Translations under genes and position numbers: made by a program
The notes under the pieces: generated by a model
The model's input: only the letters and a program-made list of their open reading frames with translations
The model's database searches: none
What the model was told of the DNA's origin: nothing
In this document: positions 47,139-55,585 of the stretch, piece after piece
How positions within the stretch are numbered: the stretch's first letter is position 1
Layout of the letters: each line of letters begins with the position of its first letter
DNA from: UBA7916 sp036121365
Lineage (GTDB): Bacteria; Pseudomonadota; Gammaproteobacteria; Comchoanobacterales; Comchoanobacteraceae
Reading direction: 5' to 3'
Assembly (NCBI GenBank): GCA_036121365.1
Contig: JAZAFR010000007.1
Span: forward strand, 1-64,000
Length of the DNA stretch: 64,000 nucleotides

Positions 47139-47711
47139 ATGAAAACATCGATAGAGAATAAAAAAGACCAACGTGTATTAGCGTTCACTGAGGGAGGTAA
47201 CAAGCCCCATAGTCATTGTAGGAGTGACCTGCGTGGTATTAAAGTTGATATTCCTGGCCAGGGCATATCAGGATTAGTTAGTAGAGTCAAAGAGCACAAC
47301 GAACTTCATGAAAAAGGTGAACTCGCTGCAGCACAACAGGTTATAGATCGCGCGGTGAACCCTTCTGTGGTCAAATCAGCTATCGTCATAGAGCGATCAA
47401 TGATTGTTGCCGGTAAAGTTGGGGCTCGCGCGTGGGCCCGTGCCAAAGAACTACTAGCAAATTGGAGAGAGCAAGAACCACTTTTTGTAAGAGAAGAAAG
47501 CGCTGACGAAGTGGGCTCGTGCGAATTAAGGTCGCAGTCACCCGACAGAAGGGGCGTATCGTTTCTTAGCAGGTTTTTCAGGAATATTTTTAGTAGAAAA
47601 GAGGCGGAAGATAACAGTGACAACCCCTTTGCTAATCTATCTCAGGCTCGTAAACGTGACTTTGAGCCTGATTCCGAGTCTGAGCTAGGGCCTGGTTTGG
47701 TATCGGTATAA
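47139..47711 (+). CDS. Unrecognised soluble protein (190 aa)
   Basis: No family recognised. Charged, no signal peptide, no membrane helix. The central part (about residues 50-120) is alpha-helical and alanine-rich (ELAAAQQVIDRAVNPS, VGARAWARAKELLANW). A basic SFLSRFFRNIFSRKE at about 140-155 could be amphipathic, and the tail is acidic (DFEPDSESELG). It has its own near-consensus promoter and SD, and noticeably more G than neighbouring genes, which may signal recent acquisition. An acidic C-terminus occurs in type IV effectors, but this is weak evidence. Confidence 0.7.
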   Translation: MKTSIENKKDQRVLAFTEGGNKPHSHCRSDLRGIKVDIPGQGISGLVSRVKEHNELHEKGELAAAQQVIDRAVNPSVVKSAIVIERSMIVAGKVGARAWARAKELLANWREQEPLFVREESADEVGSCELRSQSPDRRGVSFLSRFFRNIFSRKEAEDNSDNPFANLSQARKRDFEPDSESELGPGLVSV

Positions 47712-47855
47712 TAAATAGGGACTACGGCGAGGATAAACAGGCGGCCAAAGGTTCGAATGGTTCATTTTTGGGCCCCGGGTAGATCTCAATAGAGCCGCTC
47801 ACAATGAAATCACTACAGTGTCCAATACTCTGTGATTAAAAGGGAGTATAGAGTT

Positions 47856-47996
47856 GAATAACAAAAAGCACTCTCCAGAATCAACCGAGCTCAGCTCTTT
47901 GCCTCTGTTTTTTCTTTGATGGCAGCCCCTTTACTCTTGGTGGGCGCGTCTCACCTAGATCTACAGTCAGAATACCCAATGTCCCCTTTTAGCTAA
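47856..47996 (+). pseudogene. Small secreted peptide with a one-base frameshift
   Basis: AAGGGAG (47842-47848) precedes a TTG (47856). The frame closes after 21 codons, but adding one A to the A5 run at 47865-47869 yields a continuous 46 aa product with a convincing signal peptide: basic NNKKALSRINR, hydrophobic FASVFSLMAAPLLLVGA, then a short polar tail to the TAA at 47994. It may be a pseudogene, a slippage-controlled gene or a sequencing error. The tail overlaps the end of the convergent gene by a few bases. Confidence 0.4.
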
Positions 47997-49284
47997 GGGA
48001 GCGGAGGGGGGCCTTTGTCACAGAGGCTTGTTTATTTTTCAGGGCTGATTTTATTTGGGTTAGGTCTGCATGTTCTCTGGCAATGCTGTATATCTGGTTG
48101 ACCAATGCAAACTGATATTTTTTATTATGGGATAAAAAAGCCTTCATTCTTGCAGCTGTGTCTGTAGTTCCATTTGTTGCAAGCACGTGGTTTTTCAGTG
48201 TTAACCCCAGAATAGAAGCAAACACATTTTTCATTCGCTCGCGAAAGGGCAAGTCAATACAGAGAACAACCTTTATGTCATCAGGCAGTCCTTTCTCCGT
48301 CATCCAGTCTGCAGTGGCTGCAGCATTGTCGCGGGTGGTTGCTCTATCCAGTTGCTTCTGTCCCTCAGGGTAAAGCTCTTTATGGATTTTACTTTCAATT
48401 AGCGACACAACCATTTTGTTACCTAGATCCTTTGAGAAACGACCGAACCCTGTTTGAGAGATGTCTTTTTCAGTGAAAACTCCTGACTCTGAAATTTCTT
48501 TGTATATCTTTTGGTTATTGTCTCTTTGTCCTTCATCATTACTCAGATCGGCAACTTTTTCAGGGAACTTTTTTCGAATTTCTTCGTACAGTTCTGGGTA
48601 GGTGTTTTGCGCACCTAGAATCATTGCAATCTCGTCAGGATAGAGACTCCTGACGCCGGGAAGAAAAATCACGCCTTCAACCTCTGCTTTTTTTGTATTT
48701 GCTGCCTTTATCACTTCTCGAGCGATATTATTTCTCACACTGTCTCGCATCAAGTGTCCACCAGGAACCACTAACAGTAGCCGGTCACCCTGGGATAAAC
48801 TTGACTTTGAGTGGTCTGGAAAAAGATCATCAGCATCCCTAAAAGCTTTGTTGATGAACGAGATGTAAGCCTTAGGGTTATCTGCGATTAATGCTTTTAA
48901 CATCTCCGGACCGGAGGTGTGTGCAACGGTTTCAACAGCGCCGCGGTCACAATATGGACGCAAAGTATCGACAAACATGTCCTCTCTGTCTTTCTTCGTT
49001 TGTCCATGTATGTGACTGGGAAACTCGCTCGGAAATAGTTTTTGTAGAAGTTCTACCAACGCGTGAAGTGATTCTTTTTGATTCTGTGCCAGTTGGTAGC
49101 CATTTATTACGTCTGCTATCGGCACTGTTTCGTTAGGCGGTATTGAGTCTGCCGAAGTCGCCCTCTGGTCACTTGCGATGGATACAGTAGGCGGGAAAAG
49201 AGAAAGAAACATGGCAAATATGCTTGCAGATAATCGAGTAAGAAAAGTTAATACTCCGCCTCTTTGTCCTTGTTGTCTCGTCAT
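47989..49284 (-). CDS. Exported protein of unknown function, possibly DUF218-like
   Basis: 431 aa. A hydrophobic segment at about 17-37 (SIFAMFLSLFPPTVSIAS) looks like a cleavable signal. The soluble part contains DRLLLVVPGGHLMRDSVRNN (about 158-177) and, much later, LDRATTRDNAAATADWM followed by VVLCIDLPFRERMKNVF. This G-rich strand, then T-x-x-N-A, then strand plus R order recalls DUF218 (SanA/ElyC) proteins that act on envelope lipids. The match is only suggestive. A perfect AAAGGAGG lies 7 nt from the ATG. Confidence 0.6.
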   Translation of the reverse strand: MTRQQGQRGGVLTFLTRLSASIFAMFLSLFPPTVSIASDQRATSADSIPPNETVPIADVINGYQLAQNQKESLHALVELLQKLFPSEFPSHIHGQTKKDREDMFVDTLRPYCDRGAVETVAHTSGPEMLKALIADNPKAYISFINKAFRDADDLFPDHSKSSLSQGDRLLLVVPGGHLMRDSVRNNIAREVIKAANTKKAEVEGVIFLPGVRSLYPDEIAMILGAQNTYPELYEEIRKKFPEKVADLSNDEGQRDNNQKIYKEISESGVFTEKDISQTGFGRFSKDLGNKMVVSLIESKIHKELYPEGQKQLDRATTRDNAAATADWMTEKGLPDDIKVVLCIDLPFRERMKNVFASILGLTLKNHVLATNGTTDTAARMKAFLSHNKKYQFALVNQIYSIAREHADLTQIKSALKNKQASVTKAPLRSLS

Positions 49285-49300
49285 TTAAGTGCCTCCTTTG

Positions 49301-49390
49301 TCTCTATTTATACCTCTTGCAGCCTCTAAGTCTTCTATCTCTATTTATACCTCTGCGGCTATGTGTGCTCGTGCAGCCTCTAAGTCTTCT
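49301..49390. repeat. Partial tandem duplication at the kdsB 3' end
   Basis: Two 17-19 bp words occur twice: TCTCTATTTATACCTCT at 49301-49317 and 49338-49354, and TGCAGCCTCTAAGTCTTCT at 49318-49336 and 49372-49390. The simplest reading is a 54 bp tandem duplication of the kdsB stop region followed by loss of 17 bp from the outer copy. Confidence 0.75.
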
Positions 49391-50061
49391 TGTGTATTGA
49401 CCTCCAGTGCTAGCGAACTGACCAGCATAGCGCCAATTTTATATCCCATGGTTAAGAAGCGAATCTGCTCTAAACTTTCTTGTCTCTCTAAGGGATGGGG
49501 GGGGGTTTTAGCAAACGCGGCAAGAGCCTCTCTCTTATATGAATAAACCCCTAGGTGATGGTGGCCGTACGGCATAGAGGCACGACAAAACCAGTGGCAA
49601 CGCAGCACCCCATCTTTGCCCGTTGCAGACATAATCGCTTTGACAGAATTTGGGTTTTTCTGCTTTTCTTCCGGCATACAAGCGATCAGTGTGCCGACAT
49701 CAAACCCGCTCTCTAAGGGTTTTAATACTCTTGGGATTTCAGCAGGGTCGATAAACGGCAAGTCCCCCTGAACATTTACAATATACTCAATACTTTTTGG
49801 CAAGCTTTCTAGAGCCTCAGCCACCCTGTCACTGCCTGTCTCACAGCTAGGGCTTGTCATGATGGCTCTACCCCCAAACCCTCTCACCGTCTCTGCGATT
49901 TCATCGTGGTCTGTTGCCACATAGACAGCAGCACCTGGCACCAATACCGCACGGCGCCAAACTTGCTCAACCAAACTCATCCCTCCTATGGGCAGCAATG
50001 CTTTTGCCCTCAACCGAGAGCTTCCGTAGCGAGCAGGGATGATGATGGCCGCGTTTTTCAT
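49345..50061 (-). CDS. kdsB: 3-deoxy-manno-octulosonate cytidylyltransferase
   Basis: Activates Kdo with CTP for lipopolysaccharide core synthesis. 238 aa (E. coli 248). Start IIIPARYGSSRLRAKAL, then VYVATDHDEIAETV, PSCETGSDRVAEAL, and VNVQGDLPFIDP. A C9 run (minus strand, 49497-49505) lies inside codons for KTPPHP, where canonical enzymes also have prolines. The stop region is partly duplicated just outside the gene. It shows that the organism makes a Kdo-containing outer membrane. Confidence 0.92.
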   Translation of the reverse strand: MKNAAIIIPARYGSSRLRAKALLPIGGMSLVEQVWRRAVLVPGAAVYVATDHDEIAETVRGFGGRAIMTSPSCETGSDRVAEALESLPKSIEYIVNVQGDLPFIDPAEIPRVLKPLESGFDVGTLIACMPEEKQKNPNSVKAIMSATGKDGVLRCHWFCRASMPYGHHHLGVYSYKREALAAFAKTPPHPLERQESLEQIRFLTMGYKIGAMLVSSLALEVNTQEDLEAARAHIAAEV

Positions 50062-50148
50062 GTGTGCTTATTCCGTGTTCTTTAGGCTATCTTAACATGT
50101 TTTTACGAATGTCTGCAAGGCCAAATCATGTGCGGATGTGTAATACAC

Positions 50149-51498
50149 CTACTTACCAAGACAAAAAGTGCCAAAGATAGAGGATAACAAATCCTCACTG
50201 TGATACTCTCCGGTAATTACGGAAAGGTGCTCCTGGGCGTATCGCAAGTCCTCAGCAGCCAAATCTAGCTGTCCTTGTGAGCAAGACATGGCGTTAATCA
50301 AATGCGCCTGGAACTCCTCCAATGCGCGCAGATGCCTCTCCCGTGCGGAAAAGTCACTCTGAACCCAGTCGCCTTGTAGTTTGACTGTTTGATCAAGCAG
50401 TGCTGTAATATTCCTTCCTGCCTTTGCTGAGATGGCACAATCGACATGCTTTTTGTCTAAATCTGCAGCACCCTCTAATAAATCAACTTTATTGGCCACC
50501 CACATGACATCTTTGTGTCTGTGCTCAGGAACCAATCCAAAAAAATCTGCTTTTTTTTCTTTTATTACCTGGTTAGCGTCTACTAACAACCAAATCACAT
50601 CTGCCCGGTCTATCGCCTCATATGCCTTTTTCACACCAATGGCCTCAACAGGATCATCGCTCTGTCTGAGGCCTGCTGTATCAATGATTTCAAGTACACT
50701 GCCCTTATGGGTGATGCTGGCTTTTAATATATCTCTTGTTGTTCCAGGGACATCTGTGACAATGGCACTGTCCTTTTGAGTTAACTCGTTGAGCAAGGAA
50801 GACTTCCCTGCATTGGGGCGCCCGACGATCACCACCCGCAGACCGGAGGCGGTGTGTATCGCACGTTTTACTTTTTCAATTAATGATTTACTGTCTTCAC
50901 TTAAGCGCTTCTGCGCCTTTATCAACAAATCCCAACTGGATGAGTCAATGTCCTGCTCAGAAAAATCAATACTTGCCTCTAGCTGTGTGCGAATGGCAAT
51001 GAGCGCATTCTGCAACACTCTAACCTTGTCTGAAAACACCCCGTTTAAACTAGAGAGTGCTGCAACTGCCTGAGCTTTTGACTGTGAATCGATCAAGTCC
51101 GCTATGCTTTCTGCCTGAGCCAAGTCCATTTTTCCATTCAAAAATGCCCGTTCGCTGAACTGGCCAGGCCTAGCATATATAGCGCCAGAGGCTAGACAGG
51201 CAGCAATTACCTGCTCAACAATATACGGGCTGCCATGAGTATGAAACTCGACCAAGTCCTCTCCTGTAAAGGAGCGAGGGGACTGAAAGAAAATGCATAC
51301 ACACTGATCAACAGCATCGCCATCATGGCCAAACAACTTTCGATAAACAGCCTTGTTTGGAGTTGGAACTGGTTTTTGTGTCAACGCTTGGCATACATTC
51401 GCAGCCTTGGGACCAGAAACTCGAACGATACTGATCCCTGCCCGAACAACACCTGTGGCACAGGCAACAATGGTTTCACTGCTTTTGTCTACACCCAT
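50149..51498 (-). CDS. mnmE: tRNA modification GTPase MnmE
   Basis: Partner of MnmG. 449 aa (E. coli 454). The N-terminal TGVVRAGISIVRVSG and SFTGEDLVEFHTHGSPYI blocks bind the one-carbon unit. The G domain shows GRPNAGKSSLLN (G1), DVPGTTRD (G2), DTAGLRQ (G3) and NKVD (G4). The C-terminal FCLGK keeps the catalytic CxGK. The ATG at 51496-51498 was chosen: it begins MGVDKSSETIVA like the family and starts 4 nt after yidC. Confidence 0.96.
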   Translation of the reverse strand: MGVDKSSETIVACATGVVRAGISIVRVSGPKAANVCQALTQKPVPTPNKAVYRKLFGHDGDAVDQCVCIFFQSPRSFTGEDLVEFHTHGSPYIVEQVIAACLASGAIYARPGQFSERAFLNGKMDLAQAESIADLIDSQSKAQAVAALSSLNGVFSDKVRVLQNALIAIRTQLEASIDFSEQDIDSSSWDLLIKAQKRLSEDSKSLIEKVKRAIHTASGLRVVIVGRPNAGKSSLLNELTQKDSAIVTDVPGTTRDILKASITHKGSVLEIIDTAGLRQSDDPVEAIGVKKAYEAIDRADVIWLLVDANQVIKEKKADFFGLVPEHRHKDVMWVANKVDLLEGAADLDKKHVDCAISAKAGRNITALLDQTVKLQGDWVQSDFSARERHLRALEEFQAHLINAMSCSQGQLDLAAEDLRYAQEHLSVITGEYHSEDLLSSIFGTFCLGK

Positions 51499-51502
51499 GA
51501 GC

Positions 51503-53134
51503 TTACTTGTAGTGACGCATGACAAACCACTGCTGAACGGCACTCAATGCATTGTTCGTTACCCAGTACACCAACAAGCCAGAGGGCATCTTAGCCATCA
51601 TAATACTCATGGCAAATGGCATGAACAACATTGCATTGGCTTGGCTTTTATCCTGCTGAGGTGACGGTTGTAGCTTTTGCATCAACAGCATGCTCAAACA
51701 AAATAATATGGGCAGAATAAAGAAGGGGTCACTACCAGACAAATCTGGCAACCATAAAAAAGGCTCAAACCGTAGTTTGACACTCTCAATCAGCACATAG
51801 TACAGCGCAATGAAAAAAGGCATTTGTAACAATGTTGGCAAGCACCCTGAAATGGGGTTGATTGACTCTTTTCGATATACGTCCATCAGCTCTTGGCTGC
51901 GTTTTTGCGCATCGTCTTTATACTTTTCATTGATGGCTTCTATTTTTGGTTGTAGCTTCTTTTGCTTAGCCATGGCCTTATAACTAGACTCACTTAGCTT
52001 GTAAAAAGCCAGCTTGACCACACACACCAACATGATGATAGACAGCCCCCAACTATGTAGGTAATGCTGTATAAAAACTAGCGACTGGAAAAGCAAATCT
52101 GAAATAAACCATAACCAGCCGTAATCGACTGTCAACTCGAGCCCTTTGGCCAATAGAGACAACCTTTTAGCCTCTTCTGGCCCCACGTAAAAGCGACTCT
52201 CAGCCTCCGTTTTCTCCCCTGGTGCCAATGTGACCTTTTGTCCGACTGTGGCAAAATTAAACAAGCTCCTGTAGGTCTCGTCATCTTGGTCAGAGACGCC
52301 TTTTTGCCAGGTTGCCGTAACCGTGTGAGGAGAGTCCGATTGAGGAATCATTGCACTGATAAAGTACCGTTGCTGCATTGCCACCCAGCCAGAACCATCA
52401 ATGGATGTGCGTAAAGGACTTTTCTCAACACTATGAAATGGCAGCTTCACATAAGGTTTACTGTCAGAGTAGTACGCAGGGCCAGTATAGGTACTGAATG
52501 TAAACCACCCGGCTTTAGGCGCATCCATATCAATCGGGATATCCTTAGCGTTGACAGAAGAATCCGTGTCATGTCGAAATATAAAACGATTGTAATGCGC
52601 TCCAGTCCAGCTGCCACGTCCTTTGTTCTCAACAGCAGACGTGATGCTGAAATCATAAGCCCCTCGTTGAAACCTAAAGGTTTTTGTATATGTTTTACCA
52701 AAGGAGTCTTCCGCTTGTAACTTTACGGTAAGCTCATCCATTCCATCTGGCAAGGAGTAACTCTTCTTCGCGCTCTTATACGTTAGGTCAGCATCTCCTG
52801 ACATGCCTGTCTGCCCTATGTACAAATGTTTAGGGTCGTTGCTGAGCATGCTAAAAGGTTTAGGGTCGTGTAGGCTTTGCTTGAAATCATGCAAAGAAAC
52901 TCCTGTGACCGCGCCCCCATGTAAACTGATGCTTACGGTGGCTTTGTCAGTAGACACTGTGACAGAGTCATCGTTATGGAAGCCTTTTATTTTCCCCAAA
53001 CCTCCCAGCTTTTGAGACTCTTCAGCTTTCATCCCACCTATGGCGCTCCTGCTTTCTCGCATCCAGGCCTGCTGCAACATAACCAGCAAAAATGCCAGCA
53101 GCGGTACTAAATAAACTGTCTTTGTGGTCTTCAT
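51503..53134 (-). CDS. yidC: Membrane protein insertase YidC
   Basis: 543 aa (E. coli 548). An N-terminal membrane anchor (residues 7-22) precedes a large periplasmic beta domain (about 55-310). The conserved C-terminal insertase core starts near VDYGWLWFISDLLFQSL, includes the cytoplasmic QKKLQPKIEAINEKYKDD loop and NPISGCLPTLLQMPFFIALY, and ends WVTNNALSAVQQW. Sits in the standard rpmH-rnpA-yidD-yidC-mnmE series, 15 nt after yidD. Confidence 0.97.
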   Translation of the reverse strand: MKTTKTVYLVPLLAFLLVMLQQAWMRESRSAIGGMKAEESQKLGGLGKIKGFHNDDSVTVSTDKATVSISLHGGAVTGVSLHDFKQSLHDPKPFSMLSNDPKHLYIGQTGMSGDADLTYKSAKKSYSLPDGMDELTVKLQAEDSFGKTYTKTFRFQRGAYDFSITSAVENKGRGSWTGAHYNRFIFRHDTDSSVNAKDIPIDMDAPKAGWFTFSTYTGPAYYSDSKPYVKLPFHSVEKSPLRTSIDGSGWVAMQQRYFISAMIPQSDSPHTVTATWQKGVSDQDDETYRSLFNFATVGQKVTLAPGEKTEAESRFYVGPEEAKRLSLLAKGLELTVDYGWLWFISDLLFQSLVFIQHYLHSWGLSIIMLVCVVKLAFYKLSESSYKAMAKQKKLQPKIEAINEKYKDDAQKRSQELMDVYRKESINPISGCLPTLLQMPFFIALYYVLIESVKLRFEPFLWLPDLSGSDPFFILPILFCLSMLLMQKLQPSPQQDKSQANAMLFMPFAMSIMMAKMPSGLLVYWVTNNALSAVQQWFVMRHYK

Positions 53135-53149
53135 ATGTTCTTTCCTTTT

Positions 53150-53383
53150 TTAGTGGTTGGGATAGTCTACCCCCCCTTTACAGAAGGGATTACAAAAAAT
53201 GAGACGTCGTAGTATTTTTATCATTGCCCTATGTAGCGGAAACAGATCTAAACACAACAACGCATACTCTGAGCATGTTGGCTCATACTTACAGCAGCAA
53301 GGAATCCAAGGGCGCACGACTGCGCGATAGAAATGGACACTCTTGATCAGACAGAATTTAATTGATTTAGAAATGATGACCAT
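53150..53383 (-). CDS. yidD: Membrane protein insertion efficiency factor YidD
   Basis: 77 aa. Contains the YidD pattern FYRAVVRPWIPCCCKYEPTC, SEYAL, then RLIFCNPFCKGGVDYPNH. The ATG at 53381-53383 gives the family length and overlaps the rnpA 3' end by 37 nt; the longer open frame upstream is rnpA sequence in another frame. Confidence 0.92.
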   Translation of the reverse strand: MVIISKSIKFCLIKSVHFYRAVVRPWIPCCCKYEPTCSEYALLCLDLFPLHRAMIKILRRLIFCNPFCKGGVDYPNH

Positions 53384-53685
53384 GCTCTTCTTATTACCAA
53401 ACTTCTGTTTTCCTTTGCGATTCTGGACAACCCCGGCTGGGCCAATACAAAAAGATCCAGCTGAGAAGTGTAGCTTCTGTCCCCTTGGGCTAGGGCGCGG
53501 TTTTTTCTCTTGAAGGAGTTCCTCTCGACAGCCAGTTTCAATACCCGCTTTGGACATGCAATAGCAATCCGACCCTCAGGGTTTTCTTGCCAATAAAATG
53601 TTGCTATGTTTTTATGAGTGTATCTGTTTCCGCCTGCCAATAAGACCTTGATATCTTTTTGTTGCGTTAGCGTGTTTTTAGGCAA
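53347..53685 (-). CDS. rnpA: Ribonuclease P protein component
   Basis: 112 aa, TTG start. The core RIAIACPKRVLKLAVERNSFKRKNRAL corresponds to the conserved region that ends ...ERNRIKR in E. coli; here the second Arg of RNR is Ser (RNSFKR), an unusual change in the RNA-binding motif. The N-terminal FxxF region is also poorly conserved. Position between rpmH and yidD makes the assignment firm despite divergence. Confidence 0.88.
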   Translation of the reverse strand: MPKNTLTQQKDIKVLLAGGNRYTHKNIATFYWQENPEGRIAIACPKRVLKLAVERNSFKRKNRALAQGDRSYTSQLDLFVLAQPGLSRIAKENRSLVIRRAWSSFLNQLNSV

Positions 53686-53711
53686 AGCAATCTCTCTATG
53701 GTTAACCGTTT

Positions 53712-53849
53712 TTACGAGACACTGATAGACCGACGGCCTTTTGCTCTACGTCGATTGAGCGTATCCCTACCATTGGAGGTGCTCATTCTTTTTCTAAATC
53801 CGTGAGTGGTCTTTCTAGACTTGTTGCTGGGTTTTTGAAAAGTTGACAT
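53712..53849 (-). CDS. rpmH: 50S ribosomal protein L34
   Basis: 45 aa. It reads FQKPSNKSRKTTHGFRKRMS and ends NRRRAKGRRSISVS, matching the L34 consensus (TFQPSN..RTHGFR..M..GR..L.RRRAKGR). ATG at 53847-53849, TAA at 53712-53714. It is the first gene of the rpmH-rnpA-yidD-yidC-mnmE series and borders the proposed oriC. Confidence 0.95.
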   Translation of the reverse strand: MSTFQKPSNKSRKTTHGFRKRMSTSNGRDTLNRRRAKGRRSISVS

Positions 53850-54200
53850 GCGATACCTTTTTGTAAAATTATGCCAATGATACTTCTTTTTGTTGACAAA
53901 GTCAATACTTTTGCTTTAAAGATGGCTGGGCAGATCTATTCTCTGCTTTTTGTATACTTAGATCATAATATATATGTTTTTGTTTATTCTTTGTGCGTTG
54001 TGTCCCTATATAATATATATAATAAATAATAATAGTATGTAGGGGCATGTATTAGTTGAAAAGAAGTTTCAAGGTGTTGAATATTTGTTTCTTATTGTCT
54101 TTTGGGGATGTGGGTAAGTCTGTGGGGATATGGATGGTTTTGTGTGGGTTGTTTCTATTTTCTTTTTATCCTGATCTTCTCCCTAGTTTTGTCCACAGAA

Positions 54201-54209
54201 TTATTCACA
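54201..54209 (-). promoter_or_regulatory. DnaA box in oriC
   Basis: TTATTCACA, matching the DnaA consensus TTATNCACA. Confidence 0.8.
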
Positions 54210-54230
54210 TTACGTGGAATATCCCTCCTC

Positions 54231-54239
54231 TGTGGATAA
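54231..54239 (+). promoter_or_regulatory. DnaA box in oriC
   Basis: TGTGGATAA, the reverse complement of the strong box TTATCCACA, 22 bp from the previous box and in opposite orientation. Confidence 0.82.
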
Positions 54240-54256
54240 CTTTGTTGATAAGGGTT

Positions 54257-55516
54257 TTAAAGTTTTTTCTGAATGATCGCAACATAACCTCCGGTATGGC
54301 TACTGGATGGAATGAATGTTTTTTGCCCATTTTGTATTCTTTTGTCTTTTGTGTACATTTGTGCTTCGGCTTGTGTCTGTAAAAAGAGAGAGATGGTTTG
54401 TTCATTTTCTTCGGGAAGTATGGAGCAACTGCTGTAGAGCAAAAAGCCATCATTTCGTAGAAGAGGCCATAAGGCCTGGAGTAGTGCTTGCTGAGTTTTT
54501 GCTAGCCTTTGGATGTTCTTTTCGTTTTGATTTATTTTAACCTCAGGGTGTTTTTGGATGAGACCTGTGGCAGAACAGGGCGTATCACATAATATGGCAT
54601 CAAATAACTCTCCATCCCACCATTTTTCTGGTTGCAGCGCGTCTTGGTGTTGTATTTCTGCCTGAGGGAATGGTCGCAGGTTTTCTTTGAGCCGTGATAT
54701 TTTGGATTTTTGTTTGTCAATGGCCAACAGTGTTATGTTTGGTTGCTTCAGTAGTAGTGCTGCAGATTTTCCCCCTGGTGCGGCACAGGCATCGAGCACC
54801 CTTGCTCTTTCTGGAAGTTGAGGTAAAAGAGTGGGGATGTATTGATGAATGCTGTCCTGTATGTACACCTGCTGCTCTGTTAGTCCCGGAAGACTGAGAG
54901 GGGATTGGGTTTCTATATGTAAGGCCGTGTCTGCTAGGTTGCAGGCTTCAGACTTCTCTTGAAGTACTTTTTGATACGCTTTTACGCTGGTCTTTCTTGT
55001 GTCTACTCGCACGGTTATGTGGTTTGGTGTTTTTGCGAAAGCCTCTTGTATTTGAGCCCAATTTTCCTCGGAGTAGGCTGCTTTTAATTTCTTAATGAGC
55101 CAGTCTGGGAGGTTTGTTTGAGGGGCTGGCGGGTATTTGATGCTTTTTTTTAACACTGCATATACTAAAGGCTTTGCCCATGATCTATTGATTTGTTCAG
55201 TCACGTTCGCCGCCTGATAAATCAGTTCACTTTTTTTTCCCTTGTTCATGATATGGCACTGATATAGGCCGCTGAGGAGGAGGAACCCCAGCTTTCGATC
55301 TTTGGGTTTGAATTTGACTTGTTGATTGGCCCAGTTTGTCAATGTTTCAATGTGTCGGATTACCCCAGAGACGATGGCTCGTAGGCGGCTTTTTTCCACG
55401 GGCTGTTTCGTGCTGTTGACTGCTTGGGAAATGTGCTCTCCCTGTGTGATGATTTTTTCAAGGGCTTCAATGCTTGCAAGGTAGTGCAGGGCATAGCTGT
55501 TTGCATTACTGTTCAA
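54257..55516 (-). CDS. rsmB: 16S rRNA m5C967 methyltransferase
   Basis: 419 aa (E. coli 429). The N-terminal NusB-like domain (residues about 1-140) is followed by the SAM domain: VLDACAAPGGKSAALL, AIDKQKSKISRLKENL, and both catalytic cysteine motifs, DTPCSATG and YSSCSILPEENE. Its stop lies 5 bp from the last near-match DnaA box. Divergent from def-fmt, the usual neighbours. Confidence 0.94.
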   Translation of the reverse strand: MNSNANSYALHYLASIEALEKIITQGEHISQAVNSTKQPVEKSRLRAIVSGVIRHIETLTNWANQQVKFKPKDRKLGFLLLSGLYQCHIMNKGKKSELIYQAANVTEQINRSWAKPLVYAVLKKSIKYPPAPQTNLPDWLIKKLKAAYSEENWAQIQEAFAKTPNHITVRVDTRKTSVKAYQKVLQEKSEACNLADTALHIETQSPLSLPGLTEQQVYIQDSIHQYIPTLLPQLPERARVLDACAAPGGKSAALLLKQPNITLLAIDKQKSKISRLKENLRPFPQAEIQHQDALQPEKWWDGELFDAILCDTPCSATGLIQKHPEVKINQNEKNIQRLAKTQQALLQALWPLLRNDGFLLYSSCSILPEENEQTISLFLQTQAEAQMYTKDKRIQNGQKTFIPSSSHTGGYVAIIQKKL

Positions 55517-55585
55517 TGAGTTTCCTTGTTTTTTTTTCTTATGTATTGTATAATAATATCTTTTTTATATCAAGGAGAGGGATCT

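Larger units (their letters stand above)
53850..54256. other. Probable chromosomal origin of replication (oriC)
   Basis: 407 bp without a gene between rpmH and rsmB. The left part is very AT-rich (for example 54007-54037, almost only A and T), suitable as an unwinding element. The right part holds DnaA boxes: exact TTATTCACA at 54201-54209 and TGTGGATAA at 54231-54239, and one-mismatch copies at 54109-54117, 54189-54197 and 54243-54251. The plus strand is C-rich far to the left and G/T-rich from here rightwards to about 63.5 kb. rpmH next to the origin is common in gammaproteobacteria. Confidence 0.75.

Noticed and set aside
47738..47775. GGTTCGAAT resembling a tRNA T-loop
   Set aside because: No acceptor, D or anticodon arms can be drawn around it.
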